A stretch of 64,000 nt of DNA from Dryomyza anilis (taxonomy: Eukaryota; Arthropoda; Insecta; Diptera; Dryomyzidae). The stretch's first letter is position 1; every line of letters starts with the position of its first letter. Where the stretch lies: assembly GCA_951804985.1 (NCBI GenBank), contig OX638133.1, positions 37,597,963 through 37,661,962 on the forward strand, in the 5' to 3' direction. The translations under genes and the position numbers were made by a program. The notes beneath the pieces are model-generated. The model was not told where the DNA came from. It made no database searches and saw nothing but the letters and a program-made list of their open reading frames with translations. Positions 32,715-47,145 of the stretch are shown here, one piece after another.

Positions 32715-35700
32715 GAACGACGTTTGTGAACAAATGCGATTTTTTCAACACTTGCACTCGCTCAAGTTGACAATTCGACAACGAGTAAAATTACTGAACA
32801 GTGTTGCCATTATTGCGTAAGTTCGTACTTTCGTACTATGATGAGTACATTTTTATTTTGAAAGTACGAAATATATACACACAGAAAAAAAAGTGTGTAT
32901 ATATAACTGATATGTTAACCAATCCAATTAATTTTTAATTGAAACTCAGCCGATGTAACTTTTAGTAGCATTGAATTCCATATTTGTAATAATGAGAATA
33001 TGTTAATTGGAAAAACTTTAATTAATTTTTTTGTCATATTGATATTAAAGTTGTTATATATATTATATTTTTTATTGGGAATTTTTAAATCATTAATTAA
33101 TTAATTAATTAGTAACATCAATTAAAAATTTCATTCGATAGAAATTGGATCAATTAAATATTTTGTTAAATTAAATAAAATATTTGTCGAATAAAACATA
33201 TGAAAATAAAAATATTTTAATTCAATATAAAACATAAAATAAATATTAAATAAGAATTTATACTTTTTGATATGCTTTGTAAAATTCTTTCAACCTAACG
33301 AATGTTTTACCGAAGTCAGTTTTCACAACGCTTTTAAATGATTCAATATGCAACAAAATGAGCATCATAAGCTGTTTGTTCAAATTCTTGACAGCAAAAA
33401 ATAAATTGAGCCATTTAATGCATCAATAACATAACATACACTAAATAATGCAATATCCTGTTTTAAAATAGCAACGTAGAAGAAAATAATATTAGACGAA
33501 ACTGAACGACGCACGATACGCACGAGACGCACAAACAAAAAACAAAATTAAATCCAGAAGAAAAAATAGTGTTGCAAAATCTCTATATGCCATTGCACTT
33601 AATATTAACTTCCGAATGATTTGAAATCAATCATTACTTTCAAATCGTAGAGTTGAGATTAACGTATGAAACACCTTTAACCTAAATTTAAGAATCATAG
33701 CATTTTCAATAAAAACTGGTAGCTTAACCTTATCTTGAAAATTTCCTTATTTTTAAATCAATATTAACACTAATTCTTAAATTGATTTCAAAGTTTACTT
33801 CAAATTAAGATTAAGCCTCATTTTTAACTCGATATCAAATTAACCTACATTAAGTTTTTTTTCTTTTAAATGTTAACTTAATCGTGCAAAATAAGTAAAA
33901 AAAGGAGATCCTCATAAAGGTAATTTTTTCAATTAGTTATCCCGTTATATGTCCTCCAACCAATATCGTAGACTTCAAGCCCGAGCGACAAGACCACTTC
34001 AGAAAATTGATGCCAGCTTCCAAAATGTGGTAGACATGTTTTTTAAGCTTGTATGTTTCAAGCTCGCGAATATAATTCTGGAGCTTATTCAAGGTTTTCG
34101 GGGGCGGTCGGTATATTGTTTTAAATATTCACAGAAGTCCAAACACTAATAGATTTCGGTAAGCTATTAGATCATAAAAAATACTGTTTTTAGCGTTACT
34201 ACATTTTTGCTCCTAATTTTCACTGCCATTTTTGGTAATGTTATTTTCAAATCATTTTCAAATTCAGAGTAAGCGCTAAAAATAGCACTTATTTTATATT
34301 TGAAACTGATTTGAAAAACACACTAGACCTTAAAGGCAATTATGATTATGTTTTCAAAAGCTTACCCTGTGGCATATTGGGTACTGGATCTGGATTGCAA
34401 CAAAACGAAAATATATCGCAAACCAACGTCTTATATATTTTAATTACTTTTTTTATGCCAAAAATGTGACAGAAAACATCATAATTTGTCTTTTGAAAAA
34501 TTGTCTTTTGACAAAATTTTCGTTTCAATTTGCACATAACTAATGTTTGAATTTATTTGATAAAACTGGCGAAAACATCTGTATGTAAAGTCTATATCAA
34601 ATATGTACTCTCTGGTCAAATCTGTGTGATTTTGATTTTTATCAATTTTGATTCAAATTCTAACAAAATACCACAGCGGTAAGAATTGCCCGGCTTGGTC
34701 AATTTTGTGAGGTGGCCGGCAGTTCAGCCCAATACTGTCAAAAATAATAAATATTGTGTATAAAAAATAATACCAATTTTTAAAGAAAAATTATAAATAA
34801 TAATAAACATAATTAATAAAACAATTAAGGTATATATTTGAATATAGAAAACAGTCGGTAAAGTCAATTTTTCTACGTGTTGTTATTATGTGGTAATACA
34901 TTTATCACACGATAGAAAAATAATACCCTATGGTAATTTTCGCGTGTGATAATTACTACATTCCGCATTGTTAAAGCTCTACATTATATTTTGACTTGAC
35001 AGTCAAATTTCTTTCAGTCTTTGTTCAATAGAAGAGGTGAGATATGTGAGTCACACGTGCCATAAATAGTACCATAGAAATAAATAAAAATATTGATTTA
35101 TTGATGGTACACGTTGGTTTTGTTTATTGAGACAAGTATTTGTATAGTTTCTATCGAGTTTGGCCAATATTAAAAAGTATCAAATGTTTTTCAAACTAAA
35201 AATGCGTTAAATTAAATAATAATTTAATGAAATATTCAACACTGAAAGTCCGAATCATTTAACGAGTAACTATTTCATTCGTTACGAAAACTAGAATAGT
35301 TACCGTAAAAAGATAATTCTCAAACATTTTTAAAATAAGTAAATTAAATAATATAAATAAAAAAACAAATTTTATAAATTCTCACATTCTCTTATACATT
35401 AAAAATTCTTTTGTTTGTTGTTTTTTAATTTAATTTTATTTTGTGTTATTAATATGTTTATTGTATAATATATTCACTCATTGAAATACGTTTGTAAAAA
35501 AATGCAGAACTTTTCAAATTCCAAAACCTGATTTCATTATAATATATTAGGCATTGATTTTAGTTCACTGTGTTGAATTTATGTGTTACAACGAATTTAT
35601 CAATGAAATAAAAATAAAAACATACATATAAATAAAATGCAATAATTCGTCATTATATAAATTTTATTCATATATTTTTTTATATAATTTTACTTTGAGT

Positions 35701-37498
35701 ATAGGAAAATATATTTATAAATACTTTTTATACACATTCTAACGTATTTTTTTTATATGCGTTTTTAAACAATTTACATCAGGTTTTGTTGTTATTTATT
35801 TTTATTAAATGTAATTTATTTTTTTTTTGTCTTTGTTTATTTTTCGATAAATGTGTTTTAAAATTAAAATTTCTAAAACCTTGAGAGTCTAGGTGGTAAA
35901 AAAGAAGCATTGTTCATCAGTCATTTCATTAAATTGATTTTTTGAATTTAAACTAAACAAATTAATTAATGAAAAAAAAAATTAAATGAAAAGAATTTCG
36001 TATTCCTGAATACGGTGATATTCAGAGAACGTATTATATTTTAAACATTTTATTATTTTAATAAAAATGATACACGCTTTGTGTTGGTAGTAAATGTATT
36101 TTAATTTTACACTCGAATTTATGAACGTAAAAGTCTCGTTGAGTTTTTCTGAATAATTCTACAATTTCTTTTTAAATTAAAACTATAACAAATTTTAATA
36201 ATAGCTCTCTTAAAGTTTGTTTTATAAAATTGATTAAAAGTTTATCTTAAAAAAAATTTAAATAAAAAAATAAATGAAAACGAAAAATTGGTTTGTTTTT
36301 TTATTATTTTTAGTTTGTTTATTGAGTTTTAAACTTAATTTTAAATCGTTTTTAATCATTTAAACATAGTATTTTGTATGTATATAAATTTCATTCATTT
36401 ATTAAATTGTTTTTCTTTTTTCTATAAATATTGTAAAAATGGGTGTTTTGCATCATAATTCTTCTCATTCATTTATAATTAATTTTAAATTGTTTAATTA
36501 ATGAAAAATATATGTATGTATGTATTTAAATATATATTTATATAAATTGTAAGAAAAGAAACATTTAAGAAACGTCATAAAATAATCAACCGAAAAACAT
36601 TGCACAAAAAGAGACGAACGAACGCATTTCACAACAATTCAATATAGCAAATACAAAAAATAATTAAATTGAAGCAACATAGAATATTTTCAGTTGCAAA
36701 TAATTTTCGTGTACGTATAAATGTTGCTGCCTTCATATTATATATAAAGATATATTTAATGTATAAATAATAATTATATAGTTTTTATCGATATAAAATT
36801 ATTTATATACTTGCATTTGTTACAAAAAAAGTTATGCGTTTTCTTTAAAATTTTAAACAGTTATTTATTTTATATATATATAAATTTATAAAAAATCATC
36901 AAACATTCAACAGGCATAATTTGTGAAAATTTTTATACTTAAATGAGGAAATATTTAATAAAAAAAGACTGCGCCTTTAGTTTTATTTTAAGGCTACACC
37001 AGAAATTAAGTATTTATGGAAATTTAATGTAAATGTTTTACTTAATGCAAACAACCGACGACTGACTTCACTTGGCTAGCTTATATAACTGTATTTTGTT
37101 TCACTTTAATAAAAATATTTTATAAAAATCATCAAATTAAAAGATTGCTTTCAACTCGTTTGTTTTGTTAGTTTGTTACAAAACAGAGTTTTTGATTTTG
37201 TAAATATTTTAGTTGTAAGTTCTTGTTACGATTAGTTTTCGTTCGACTAACCTGGTTATTTTTTTTACACGCTAACGCAAAAAAACTGAGCAAATTAAAA
37301 CATTGAAATAAATGCGCTTTCCAGACGAAGACCAGCAGCATTAGACTGTCTTTTAAACATTAAAGTACCGGAGCATAATAGAGTGGGGGAACAACCTACA
37401 GATTTGACACCTATTTACGTTAGGCATGCAATGGGTTTTATGTTTGTTTTTCTGTTTGTTTTCTTTTTTTTTTTTTTGTGGGGAATTTATGTTGCTGT
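32715..37498. other. Long AT-rich intergenic region; left flank of vigilin
   Basis: No gene was found. At 32872-32903 TATATACACAC and GTGTGTATATA form an 11 bp inverted repeat around A-rich sequence. The part next to 37498 should be the vigilin 3' untranslated region. 35300-37300 is extremely AT-rich with many AATAAA-like words on both strands. Confidence 0.5.
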
Positions 37499-40400
37499 TT
37501 AGTGTTTGGGTCCCCAGGCGGATGTCATTGGCGCAGATGTAGGTGCCGGACCGCCGGCAGCAAAGTCTGGGAAGTCCTTTTGCGATTGAGTATTGGGTGC
37601 GGCAGTATTTACATTTGCCTTTTCATTGGTACGTTCCCAGGGGGCGTCCTTCATGACGAAACCGTTCTCGTTGCCGGCACCGCCAGCGCTAGCGCCGCCA
37701 GTAGCTGCACCACCAGCGCCGCCCATGGACAGGAAAGCGCCAACAGTTTGGGTTTGGGGTGCGGTGGGCATGGCATCCACATGATCACGCAAATAGTCTT
37801 CGGCCATGTTGAGCACATACTCCTTGGCACTTTCGACATCGTCCTCCTTGCCGATGATCGTGACGGCATCGGGATTATCTTGCCCATCAGCAGCGGAGGG
37901 GAACTTAATATCAACCTATAAATATTACATAAAATATATTATAAATAAATTGCAATAAAATATATCCAATATAAAATAATACTATACTAAAATAAAAAAG
38001 CATATATTGTATTTTAATTTTTATCTACACCATTACCAAATGTAATTAAGGAAAATCCATTTGAAATTCATAAATTCCATTTGAAATGCAAAATACATCA
38101 ATTGTATTTCATAAATTCCATTTGAAATTCAAAAGACATCAATTGTAATTCAAAAATTACATCAATTGCAATTCAGAAATTTCATTGGAAATGCAAAATA
38201 CATCAATTGTAATTCATAAATTTCATTTAAAATTCAAAAGACATCAATTGTAGTTCAGAAATTCCATTTGTAATTCAATAAAGATCAGTTATAATTCAGA
38301 AATTCCATTTTAAATTCAAAAGAAAAAATTGTAATTCATAAATTCCATTTCAAATACAAAACACAATTGTAATTCAGAAATTCCATATCAAATACAAAAC
38401 ACAACAATTGTAATTCAGAAATTCCATTTCAAATACAAAACACATCAATTGTAATTCAGAAATTCCATTTGAAATTCAAAAATCATCAATTGTAATTCAT
38501 AAATTCCATATCAAATACAAATCACAACAATTGTAATTCAGAAATTCCATATCAAATACAAAACACATCAATTGTAATTCAGAAATTCCATTTGAAATTC
38601 AAAAATCATCAATTGTAATTCACAAATTCCATTTCAAATACAAAACACGTAATTTGATTTTTGTACACAGTGATCTCGATTTAAGTTTAGCTTTACTCAC
38701 CTTAAATTCTTCGATAATCTGACGAATGGTGCGGCCACGAGAGCCAATAAGGATCGAGTGCGCGCGTGAGTCTATCTCGACAACCTCGCGATACAAGTCC
38801 TGCAGATCGCCGACAATCTCCATGATGGCGTCACGTGCGGACTCCGCCTTGGCCTGGTAACCGGTGATCGTGATGACGCGCTGATTCTCATCATCACGTT
38901 TTGGCAGCGAAATGTTAACATCATGATCGGCGCGCAGCTTATTAATTACAGCACCGCGACGACCAATCAATTTCGAGTGATACTGTGGATCGACCTCGAT
39001 TTGCAGTATGTAGGAGCGCAACTCACGATCGGCACGATCCGCCTCATAGTCGTCGATCATCTTTTGCAAGGCCTCCTTGGCCTCGGCCACATGGGTTGGT
39101 GTACCCGTAACCTTAATCACGTCCGACTTGCTCTCGCTGGGCGGCAATTCAATGTGCACATCATAGGTGGACATAAATTGACGCACATTAGCGCCCTTGG
39201 GACCGATGATCGAACGATGCAGATCGTAGGGTACATCGATTTCCTCCGAAATGGGAATAAGATCGATGAGCGCCTGTTTTGCAGCATCGCATTTCTCGAC
39301 GCGACCGCTGATGCGAATGATGTCGCAATGGCGAATGGGCTCTTCGTTGCTCTCTTCAGCACCCTCGTTGCCGTTGGTGCCATTGAACATGCCCTCCACG
39401 GGTTCGGTAGCATCACGATCGGGGAATTTGATCTGCACGTCAAACTCGGAGGTGACCTGCTGTACCTTGGAGCCGCGCGCTCCCATAATCGTGCGGTGGA
39501 GTCGTTGTGGAATGACAACCTCAATGGTTACCTGGGCCTCCAGATCAGCAACGATTTCGACGATGCGGACCTTGGCTGCCTCGATACAGTCCTTGGCACC
39601 TGTAGACGTGGATGAACGATTAGAAGATATTTAACGAAATGGATTTAAGAATTAAAGGAAAAGAAACCGTCAAATTTTAGTACATTTTCAAGTAACCCAT
39701 TTTTATTCATCGATTTTCCATTAATTGACCATTAAGCCTTACTTACCCTTGAGTGTAACCTTGTCGGAGTCAACGCCAGGACGTGGGAACGAAATCATGA
39801 CACCGCCGCATTCTTCCGAGATGCGATGCAAAATCTCTCCACGCTTGGCCACGAAATACTTGTGGTGCTTGGGATCCACAGCGATTTCTCCCTCGGTAAC
39901 CAGATCGATATCCTTGATGATAGCCTCCAGTTGCTCCTTGGCAGCCTTAACGTTCTCCTCCTTGCCGATGATCGTGATCACTTCTTTGTCTTCGTCCTCG
40001 TTCGATGGGAAAATGATACGTGCGCCGGTGGCATCGCGAATCTTGCGAATTGAGGCACCATTCTTGCCGATCAGGAATTTATGATGTTGCTGCTTGGCGC
40101 GCACTTCGGTGGTGAAAGAGGCCAATTGACGTTCGTTGGCGAGCTCCAACAGTTGTGCCTTTGCCTTCTCCACATCGTCCTTGGGACCGCGAATGGTTAC
40201 CTTGTCGCTCTTCGATTCGCTGGTGGGGAATTTAATCGAGACGCCGCCGCACTCTTCCATAATGGCGGAGATCAATTTGCCGCCAGTGCCAATAATTGAG
40301 TTGTAGTATTTGGGAGAGATTTGCACCTCCTCGTTGACAATGTCGGACAGTTCATTCTGAATCTTCTGTATGCGTTCCTTGGCCTCGAGCACGTTCTCCT

Positions 40401-42524
40401 TCTTGCCCGTGATCACAATCACCTCGTTGGTGTCACCCTCGGCGGGCAGATCAATTTTCGTTTGCGTCTCGTCACGTATCTTCTTGATGTTGGCGCCGCC
40501 CTTTCCAATGACGAACTTGTGGAACTGCTTGAAGATGGGTACCTCAATAATGTGCGATGATTCTTGGATCTCCTTGACCAGTTTCATCAGATCCTTGTGG
40601 CACTTGTCGACATCCTCCTTGGGACCGCGCAATTTCACAATGTCGGTGTTTTCCTGTGGTGTTGGGATGGTGATAGTGACTTGACGATAGCGATCCTTAA
40701 CCTCGCGTATGCGATCGCCCTTGGCACCAATGATCGAACGATGCAGACGACGATCAATGATGACATCCTTTGATTTTTCATTTTCCAGTTTGTCGATTTT
40801 CTCTTGTAATTCAAGCTGAGCCTGTTTGACACCCTCCTTGGGACCCTCAATGCGAATGTTGTTCTGGCCCTCGCGCTCTTCGATGTTAATGTTGACCTTG
40901 AGCTCGTCCTTCAGACGGTTCACATTGGCGCCAGCCTTGCCAATAATGTGCTTGTAGAATGACGGATTCACAGTCATCACAACGTACGTATAGTTGTTTT
41001 GATAGTTGCTGATAATGTCATTCAGATATTGCATCGCCTTCTCGACATTCTCGGGATCGCCCTCCAATTTGATTTTGTCCTCCAGACAGTTGACATTCAC
41101 ATTGGGACAGTCCTCCTCCAGCTGCTTCATGTTGGCACCCTTGCGACCGATCACATACTTGTGGATCCAATGAGGCGCATCGATCTCCAACGAACGCACC
41201 GAGTTGGCCTTCTGATAGACATCGGTCAAAGCATTGCCGAGCGCCACCTGTGGGCCACGCAGTGTAATCGTCTCCAGCGGCGAGTCTAGAGGTGGCATCT
41301 CCACCGAGACTCCAGTGCGTTGCAGAATATCCGCAATAGTCGAACCCTTCGGACCGATGACATAGCGATGTTGCGCCTTGGCCACCTCTACGCTAACGGT
41401 GGAACATTTCTTTTCCATGTCCTTGTAGATGGCCTCCACCTTAGCCTTGGCCAGAGCAACGGCATCCTTTTCGCCGCTGATCACGATCTCATCTTTTTGC
41501 ACCGATTGGGGTGGCACGTTCACCTTGGCGCCGGTCTCCTCCATCATCTTATTCAGATTCTCACCGAATGGTCCGACAATGAACGGATGATAGATTTTTG
41601 GCACCGAGATGCGATCAGAAGATTTCTTGTATTGATCGGCCGACAGTTGACGTATCTCCTGTTCAGCGCGCTCAATGCCCTCCTTGGGTCCGGCAATCGA
41701 AACAATGTCGCTCTCATCGTTCTGATTGGGGATGTTGATGCGCGTCGCTGTGACGCGTTCCAATTCGCGCAAACGTTCGCCACGCTTGCCCAAGATGACG
41801 CGATGATGCTCCTTCGGTATGGAGATGGCCTTGTTGGCCTGCGTCGAGAAACTCATCAGGATCTTGCGACGAGCATCCAAGAGTTCGCTCTGCTTGCCCT
41901 TGATCAAGAAGGTCAGCGACTGATTCTTGCCGCTGGCGATTTCGATCTGAGCGCCAGTCTCCTTGGTGATTTGCTGGCAGATGCGCTTCGACTCACCTTC
42001 GCCGAATTTCTCCGAGTCGGTGGATTTGCGCTCCTCGCCGGCCAAATGCAAAACCTAGAGAAAGGCAAAATGGTCACAAATTGTTTTCAAACTAAAATCC
42101 CAAGATCTCGCATCAGCTCAACTGATTCAGTTTAGTTACCTGCGTCTTTTGTGAGCTGCTCACGCGCATACTCATTGGAGGTGCTGGAGCGCTGCTCAAG
42201 GGCGCCGAATTGTTTTGCGGCAAAGCCGGGAACAAGTCATCGTAGCTAAATGCTGGTGTTGCACTAGCGGCTACTGCGTTTCCGCTGCTGGTGGTGCTGG
42301 TTGGCGTTGCCACAGAGCTGGGGCTGGCTGGTGGCTGCTCGACAACGGCGGCAAATTCATCGACTTGAAGGTCTTGGTTGGTGGTTGGGATTGGTTGTTG
42401 TTGTTGTTCAACGTTAACAGCTGTCATTTAAAATAATAGAAAACATAATAATTAAGTTGTGTTGCTTCATTTGCATGCGTTCACTTTAGTTACCGTTTGA
42501 TTCTTCCATCACTGCTGCTTGCAT
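37499..42524 (-). CDS. Dp1: Vigilin (Dp1), multi-KH-domain RNA-binding protein
   Basis: Vigilins bind RNA and act in translation, mRNA localisation and heterochromatin. Coding exons in transcript order: 42524-42494, 42420-42140, 42054-39747, 39599-38701, 37915-37499; total 1311 residues and stop, close to the family length (human about 1270). Every junction keeps frame. After a Q/P/S-rich N-terminus with SYDDLFPALP and an LAGEERKSTDSEKFGEGES stretch come about 15 KH repeats. Fourteen have a readable loop: GKRGERL, GPFGEN, GPKGST, GRKGAN, GKAGAN, GAKGDR, GKGGAN, GTGGKL, GKNGAS, AKRGEI (degenerate), GARGSK, GPKGAN, GRRGAV, GSRGRT. The first, KRICQQITKETGAQIEI, lacks it. The C-terminus ends FVMKDAPWER...AWGPKH, as in animal vigilins. 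Start: ATG at 42524 (MQAAVMEESN); an ATG at 42427 is in frame but sits in the acceptor region. Confidence 0.97.
38050..38650. repeat. Minisatellite in the last vigilin intron
   Basis: About 15 copies of a ~40 bp unit made of ATCAATTGTAATTCAGAAAT, TCCATTTGAAATTCAAAA or TCCATTTCAAATACAAAAC. The units nearest the donor (38350-38640) are the most alike and show a higher-order alternation of the two half types. Fills most of the 785 bp intron. Confidence 0.92.
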
Positions 42525-42527
42525 TAC

Positions 42528-43724
42528 TTAAAAAAAAAGAGAGAAGTGTCCTTTTTCGTTCCAAGTCGTTACAGTACTACTGAAAATTACAAAAAAAAAA
42601 GAATAATTTAAAATATATGTCTAACTAATTTTAAAAAAGAACAGAGATTTAATCCTAACCTCAATAAAAATCGTTTTATTTTTAAAGTCGAAAGCATTTT
42701 ACGACAATCAGAAATAAATCTAAGATCTATATGAACATTTATCAGCAAATCAACTTTATAAATAATATGAAATCATTGTGTTATAAAACATTAAAACAAA
42801 ATGAATTTCAATTCGTTTGGATTTCAATGGATGATCTTTTAAATTTAAACTTCTTCAAAGTTTGTATTTATTATTTTTAGTTCCCAACACACGAAAGGTC
42901 GCATTTAAAGGCAAGCGGGGTCTCGACTTGTCGACTGATAAGCCACGATATCAACGTTTTAAGTACGTTGATAAGAAGTTAATTTCAATAGAAAAGACTC
43001 AAATTAAGAATCAGCAACCAAAAAAACAAAAAACGAACATGATAACGTCACAATAGCGACGTGTACCTTTGATATGAACGAATAACGTGTTTGTAATATA
43101 AGAATGAAATAAAAATAGAAGATAACATAAAAAAAACAAATTTTGTAATGTGTTGATTTAAAGTTACAGTCAATTAGAATGGAAACAGATGGAGAGTAAG
43201 TTGTCGTATGGCTGTTTCTTAAGATCAGAGAGACTTTGGACAAAGCACCAGTATGAGCCAGTTGAGCCTTTAAGACTTTCTAAATCGATTTTATTTCCAC
43301 TTAAACTGCGTAGAGTCCACCTTCAACCTTGTCACCCAGCTTGGACCCATTCGGTCATATTTTGATAGTGTACTTGAAGCATTTACACTAGTTTATAGCG
43401 TTTGAGAGCCATTTGAATTACATTTTGAAAATGCTGTGATATACACTTTATTTTCACTCGTCTCAATATGAAATATTGATTTCAAAATTTATAGGAATTT
43501 CTAGATGTAGCGGAATATATTCAATGTTCAATGTTTGACTGTATTCGTCGGCAACCGGTGACCCAGAAAAGGAGTTTGAGATGGAATACTTTGTCTAGTT
43601 CATAATGCACCCGAATATTTGTAAATTGCAGCGTGTTAAAGAGTCGAGATCAATGCAAGAAGATGAAAAAATCACACGAATCGGGAACATCGAAATATTA
43701 AACATACATAGCAGGTAGATATCG
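42528..43724. other. Upstream of the first vigilin coding exon
   Basis: Before the coding exon, TTTTTTTTTAAG (minus strand, ending at 42527) is a good splice acceptor, so the transcript must begin further upstream. The remaining sequence is AT-rich; 42880-42990 and 43270-43400 are less so and may be element remnants, without readable domains. Confidence 0.5.
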
Positions 43725-44201
43725 ATGTGTTCTGTCGAAGTTTTCTCGATACGACAGACTTTTCGAAATCGGATATATATACGAGAAATTTTAAACATTA
43801 AAATGGATAGAAGTCTTATTAATTGTAGAGGCTACTCTGACATCTTCAACAATATCAATAAAACGCCTTGGTCCAAGAACGCAAATTGTAATTTAAATCT
43901 CATGGAAATCAAACAAATAAATAGATTGATGTATGGTCATTTTTTTAGTCCGTACACTTTGGCTAAAATAAGAATCGTGGAAAATGACGTATGCGAAATT
44001 TGCAATATAATTAACGATGGCTCTCACATTATTTTCAATTTTTCAAAATATACAAATCAAAGAAACTGCTTCTTAAATACAACATTCAAACATTATTTAA
44101 AAACGAAAACATTGCGGACTATTAAAGAATTACTTGTTTATCAAATCCATAAAGTTCGACATATGAAACACCTTATGTTTTTTATTATTCATCGCAAGTA
44201 A
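43725..44201 (+). pseudogene. C-terminal fragment of a non-LTR retrotransposon ORF2
   Basis: A frame with INRLMYGHFFSPYTLAKIRI, VENDVCEICNIINDGSHIIF and NFSKY resembles the region after RNase H in I/R1/jockey-type elements, where NRLRTGH, a CxxC pair, a histidine and CPKY are typical. Upstream reverse transcriptase is missing. The clade is not assignable. Confidence 0.6.
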
Positions 44202-47145
44202 ATGATCATACAATATCAATATAACGAATTCAGAAACACACAACCCAAGATTCATTCAACATAATTTGTGATGGCGTTTTAATTTATTTCATAAATTGGC
44301 CAAATAAATCTCTACACCTTTTAGCTACTTTAAAAACCAACGAAGTAACTTTAAATCAAAAAAAAAATCGATAGCAACGAGATCGAACTATTTTATCCAA
44401 GTTATTCGAGAAAGCTGCCTTGAAGCCAGAGGACTCCGTGACATGGCAGACCGGGAAGAGACGCGTTTTTCTTTCAACAAATCAATGAAAAATATGCAGA
44501 GAATCATTAGAGCGCATATTTTCTTTAATAATCAATTTATATTTTTCATTTTTGGTTGGCAACCATGATGCAGCAAAGCGTATTATCAAATTTTGTACAT
44601 ATTAAGCCTATTATTTAGCATCAGTAAGTAGCATTGATGTACAAAACAGAAACATCTAAAAAAAAAAAAAAACAACCAACAACAACATCGACATTTTGTG
44701 ACACATCCGCTAGTGATTTATTTCTTCTTTATTGCATTTGTGGCGAGTGTGGTGTGATGTCACAGCAACATAGCATGCTTTAAAGCGAGCAACGTGGCAG
44801 TCGCATCAACTGTTGCTTGCTCCCTGTTTAAATGTGTTGTTTGCGATTCAGAAACAGTAGCAGCAACAGCACTTCATTAATAAATCCTAATCGCATTATT
44901 TATCATATTGTTTAATAGTATTGCATGCTGGTCGCTCGATCTGTCGTTTGGTCGGACGTTCGGTTAGATATACATTAGACATACATATTTCCAAATGAAT
45001 TCACATTATGTTATTTTATATAATTAGATTCTACTACATTTCACTGCCGGTTTTAAACCAATGTCTAGTATCAGCACAGTTGTTTTCTTATCTATAGAGT
45101 GGTGCCGCCGCCACCGTGCGTATTGAAGCACTTAAGTGTATAAAACCGTCTGTTAACATGTGTTAATAGTATGCATTATATTTTATTTACATTATATGGT
45201 TGATAAATAACCAAACAAGTTGTAATGAAAAAAAGTACAGCTGTTTTTTTTTTTATTTGTACACCTATTGAAATGTTTCAACATTTATACAAAATAAATT
45301 TTTATACATTTTGATACTAACGATAAATTCTATAAAAGTTCAACATAGCCTCATTTGAAACATGTACTACATATGTTAGTTGCTTTGCTCTCGTTTGTTG
45401 TCCGAACTCACACAATATATGTATCTATCTACCTCGCTCACGTGTTTTTTGGCCCACACATACCACTGATCTTTCTTTCTTTTACTAACTAACCGACAAT
45501 TCTCGAATTGTCTCAATGGCTTTTGCCAGCTTAAGAGGAGAAAGGCGCACCAATCAAATAAACAGGTAAGAAAATTTGTGTTAAGGTGTCATGTAAGAAC
45601 ACACTGCACGAAACAGAAAATATAAATCTAAACGAAATGGTATTTCGAACCTGTTTTATAACCCCTACATCTACAATGTGATAAAGAGTGATAAGTATAT
45701 ATTTTTGTTGTTTATTTTTGTATGAAATGTATGATAAAATTTGTGTTTATTGAATTTATATCTGAACGATAAGGTATCGAAGATCGTGCTGATTAAATTT
45801 CTTATTGTTTGCTTATGGTTGTCAAATACATTTTAAATGTTTTATTAATCGATATCTGATTTTAAAATATTTGACCCCCGTATATAAAACAAAACGAGTA
45901 GAAATTCGTGAAAAAAAGTCAGAAATTTCAGTGACAACATTTTTCTATCAAATAAAATAAAAACGACGATATAAACAATTTAAATAAAGCTGTCACTGGA
46001 TTTTTTGACGAATTTCCCTTTGTTTCGTTGTACAAAATAAGGTGGTTAATCTATCGCACAATATATTAACTTTTTTTGAATTGAAGTTCTGATTTTAAAA
46101 TGCTCTAATCAAGTAGCCCATCTCAAAATGCTATTTATGCGAAGAACACAGCAGTGACCACCACATTTTTGTGGACGTGTCCAATTCTAGTTTTTATTTT
46201 TTCTCAATGAAATGTTACAAACATTATCGGTGGACTTGTTTCGTAGTTTGGCTGGCGTAGCGGCATAGTTAAAATTTCACTAATTGTGAAGCAGTTCGGA
46301 GAGCAAATGCTTAATACGAATACCCATCCGAGCAACCAAAAGCAAAGCAGCGCATAAGGTAGAGAAAGAGAGAATAATAAATTATTCTAAAACTGTTGAC
46401 GTTGTTCGTTTCGTTTCTTAATCAATGAGCGTGCACAATAACATGCTGGCTGTTTGCTTGCCTCTGATCGACAAAGAATAAAGAAATTATTTTCTTCTTT
46501 TCTTTTCATTTCTGAAAAGAAGAACACAGTGTTAGTGGGCATAAAGCAAAGATGTTAAACTCTATAAAAGAATACAAAAAAACACATTATGATAAGTGTT
46601 TGAATAGAGTATGAACTTTGATTTTCGAAAATTAAAGCTATTCTTATCTATATAATGCATTATTAAAAAAAAACAAGAAAAACATGGCGATCGCAAGTAA
46701 ATGTCGTTGATTAAATGTGAAAAATAGAAAACCAATATGAATCTAATTCAAAAATGTCTATAATTCATTTCTTTTTGTTTCAACATTTGACAATAAACTG
46801 AAATAGCTTAGTTTAGGTTAAAAATGTGACGTCAAGAGCACCACAAACAGGTGTTGTAGAGCGTACACGAACGAACGAATGAACGACTTGTATCGCCGAT
46901 GTCGAACCACAGCCAACGTTTATTGTAGCAAGAAACAAAAAACATGCGCAACATGTTTTCTTCAAAGTAGGCTTCAAATGAAAGTCTGTCATAATATTAG
47001 CATATTCCACTCTGATGTTAAAGTTTAAAAACATTAAAACAAAAATGTATAAATAGAAAAAAAAATGTTATTTTCGTTATATGTAATATAAAAAATCAAA
47101 CATTCTTCGGTGTAAACAGAATAAAAATGAGTTTATTATACTTAC
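44202..47145. other. Intergenic or vigilin leader intron
   Basis: AT-rich non-coding DNA. A poly-A run lies near 44660. Short patches at 44690-44960 and 45100-45130 (GCCGCCGCCACC) are less AT-rich but hold no open frame of interest. Confidence 0.4.

Noticed and set aside
33949..34149. 66-codon plus-strand frame (MSSNQYRRLQARATRPLQ)
   Set aside because: Slightly less AT-rich than its surroundings and looks protein-like at the start, but no domain, splice signal or repeat identity could be supported.
38050..38650. Repeat array considered as a possible CRISPR
   Set aside because: Units are contiguous without unique spacers, and this is a eukaryotic intron; it is a minisatellite.
38923..42135. 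Long open frames on the plus strand opposite vigilin (up to 271 codons)
   Set aside because: Shadows of the vigilin exons; the minus-strand frames carry about 15 KH repeats and valid splice sites.
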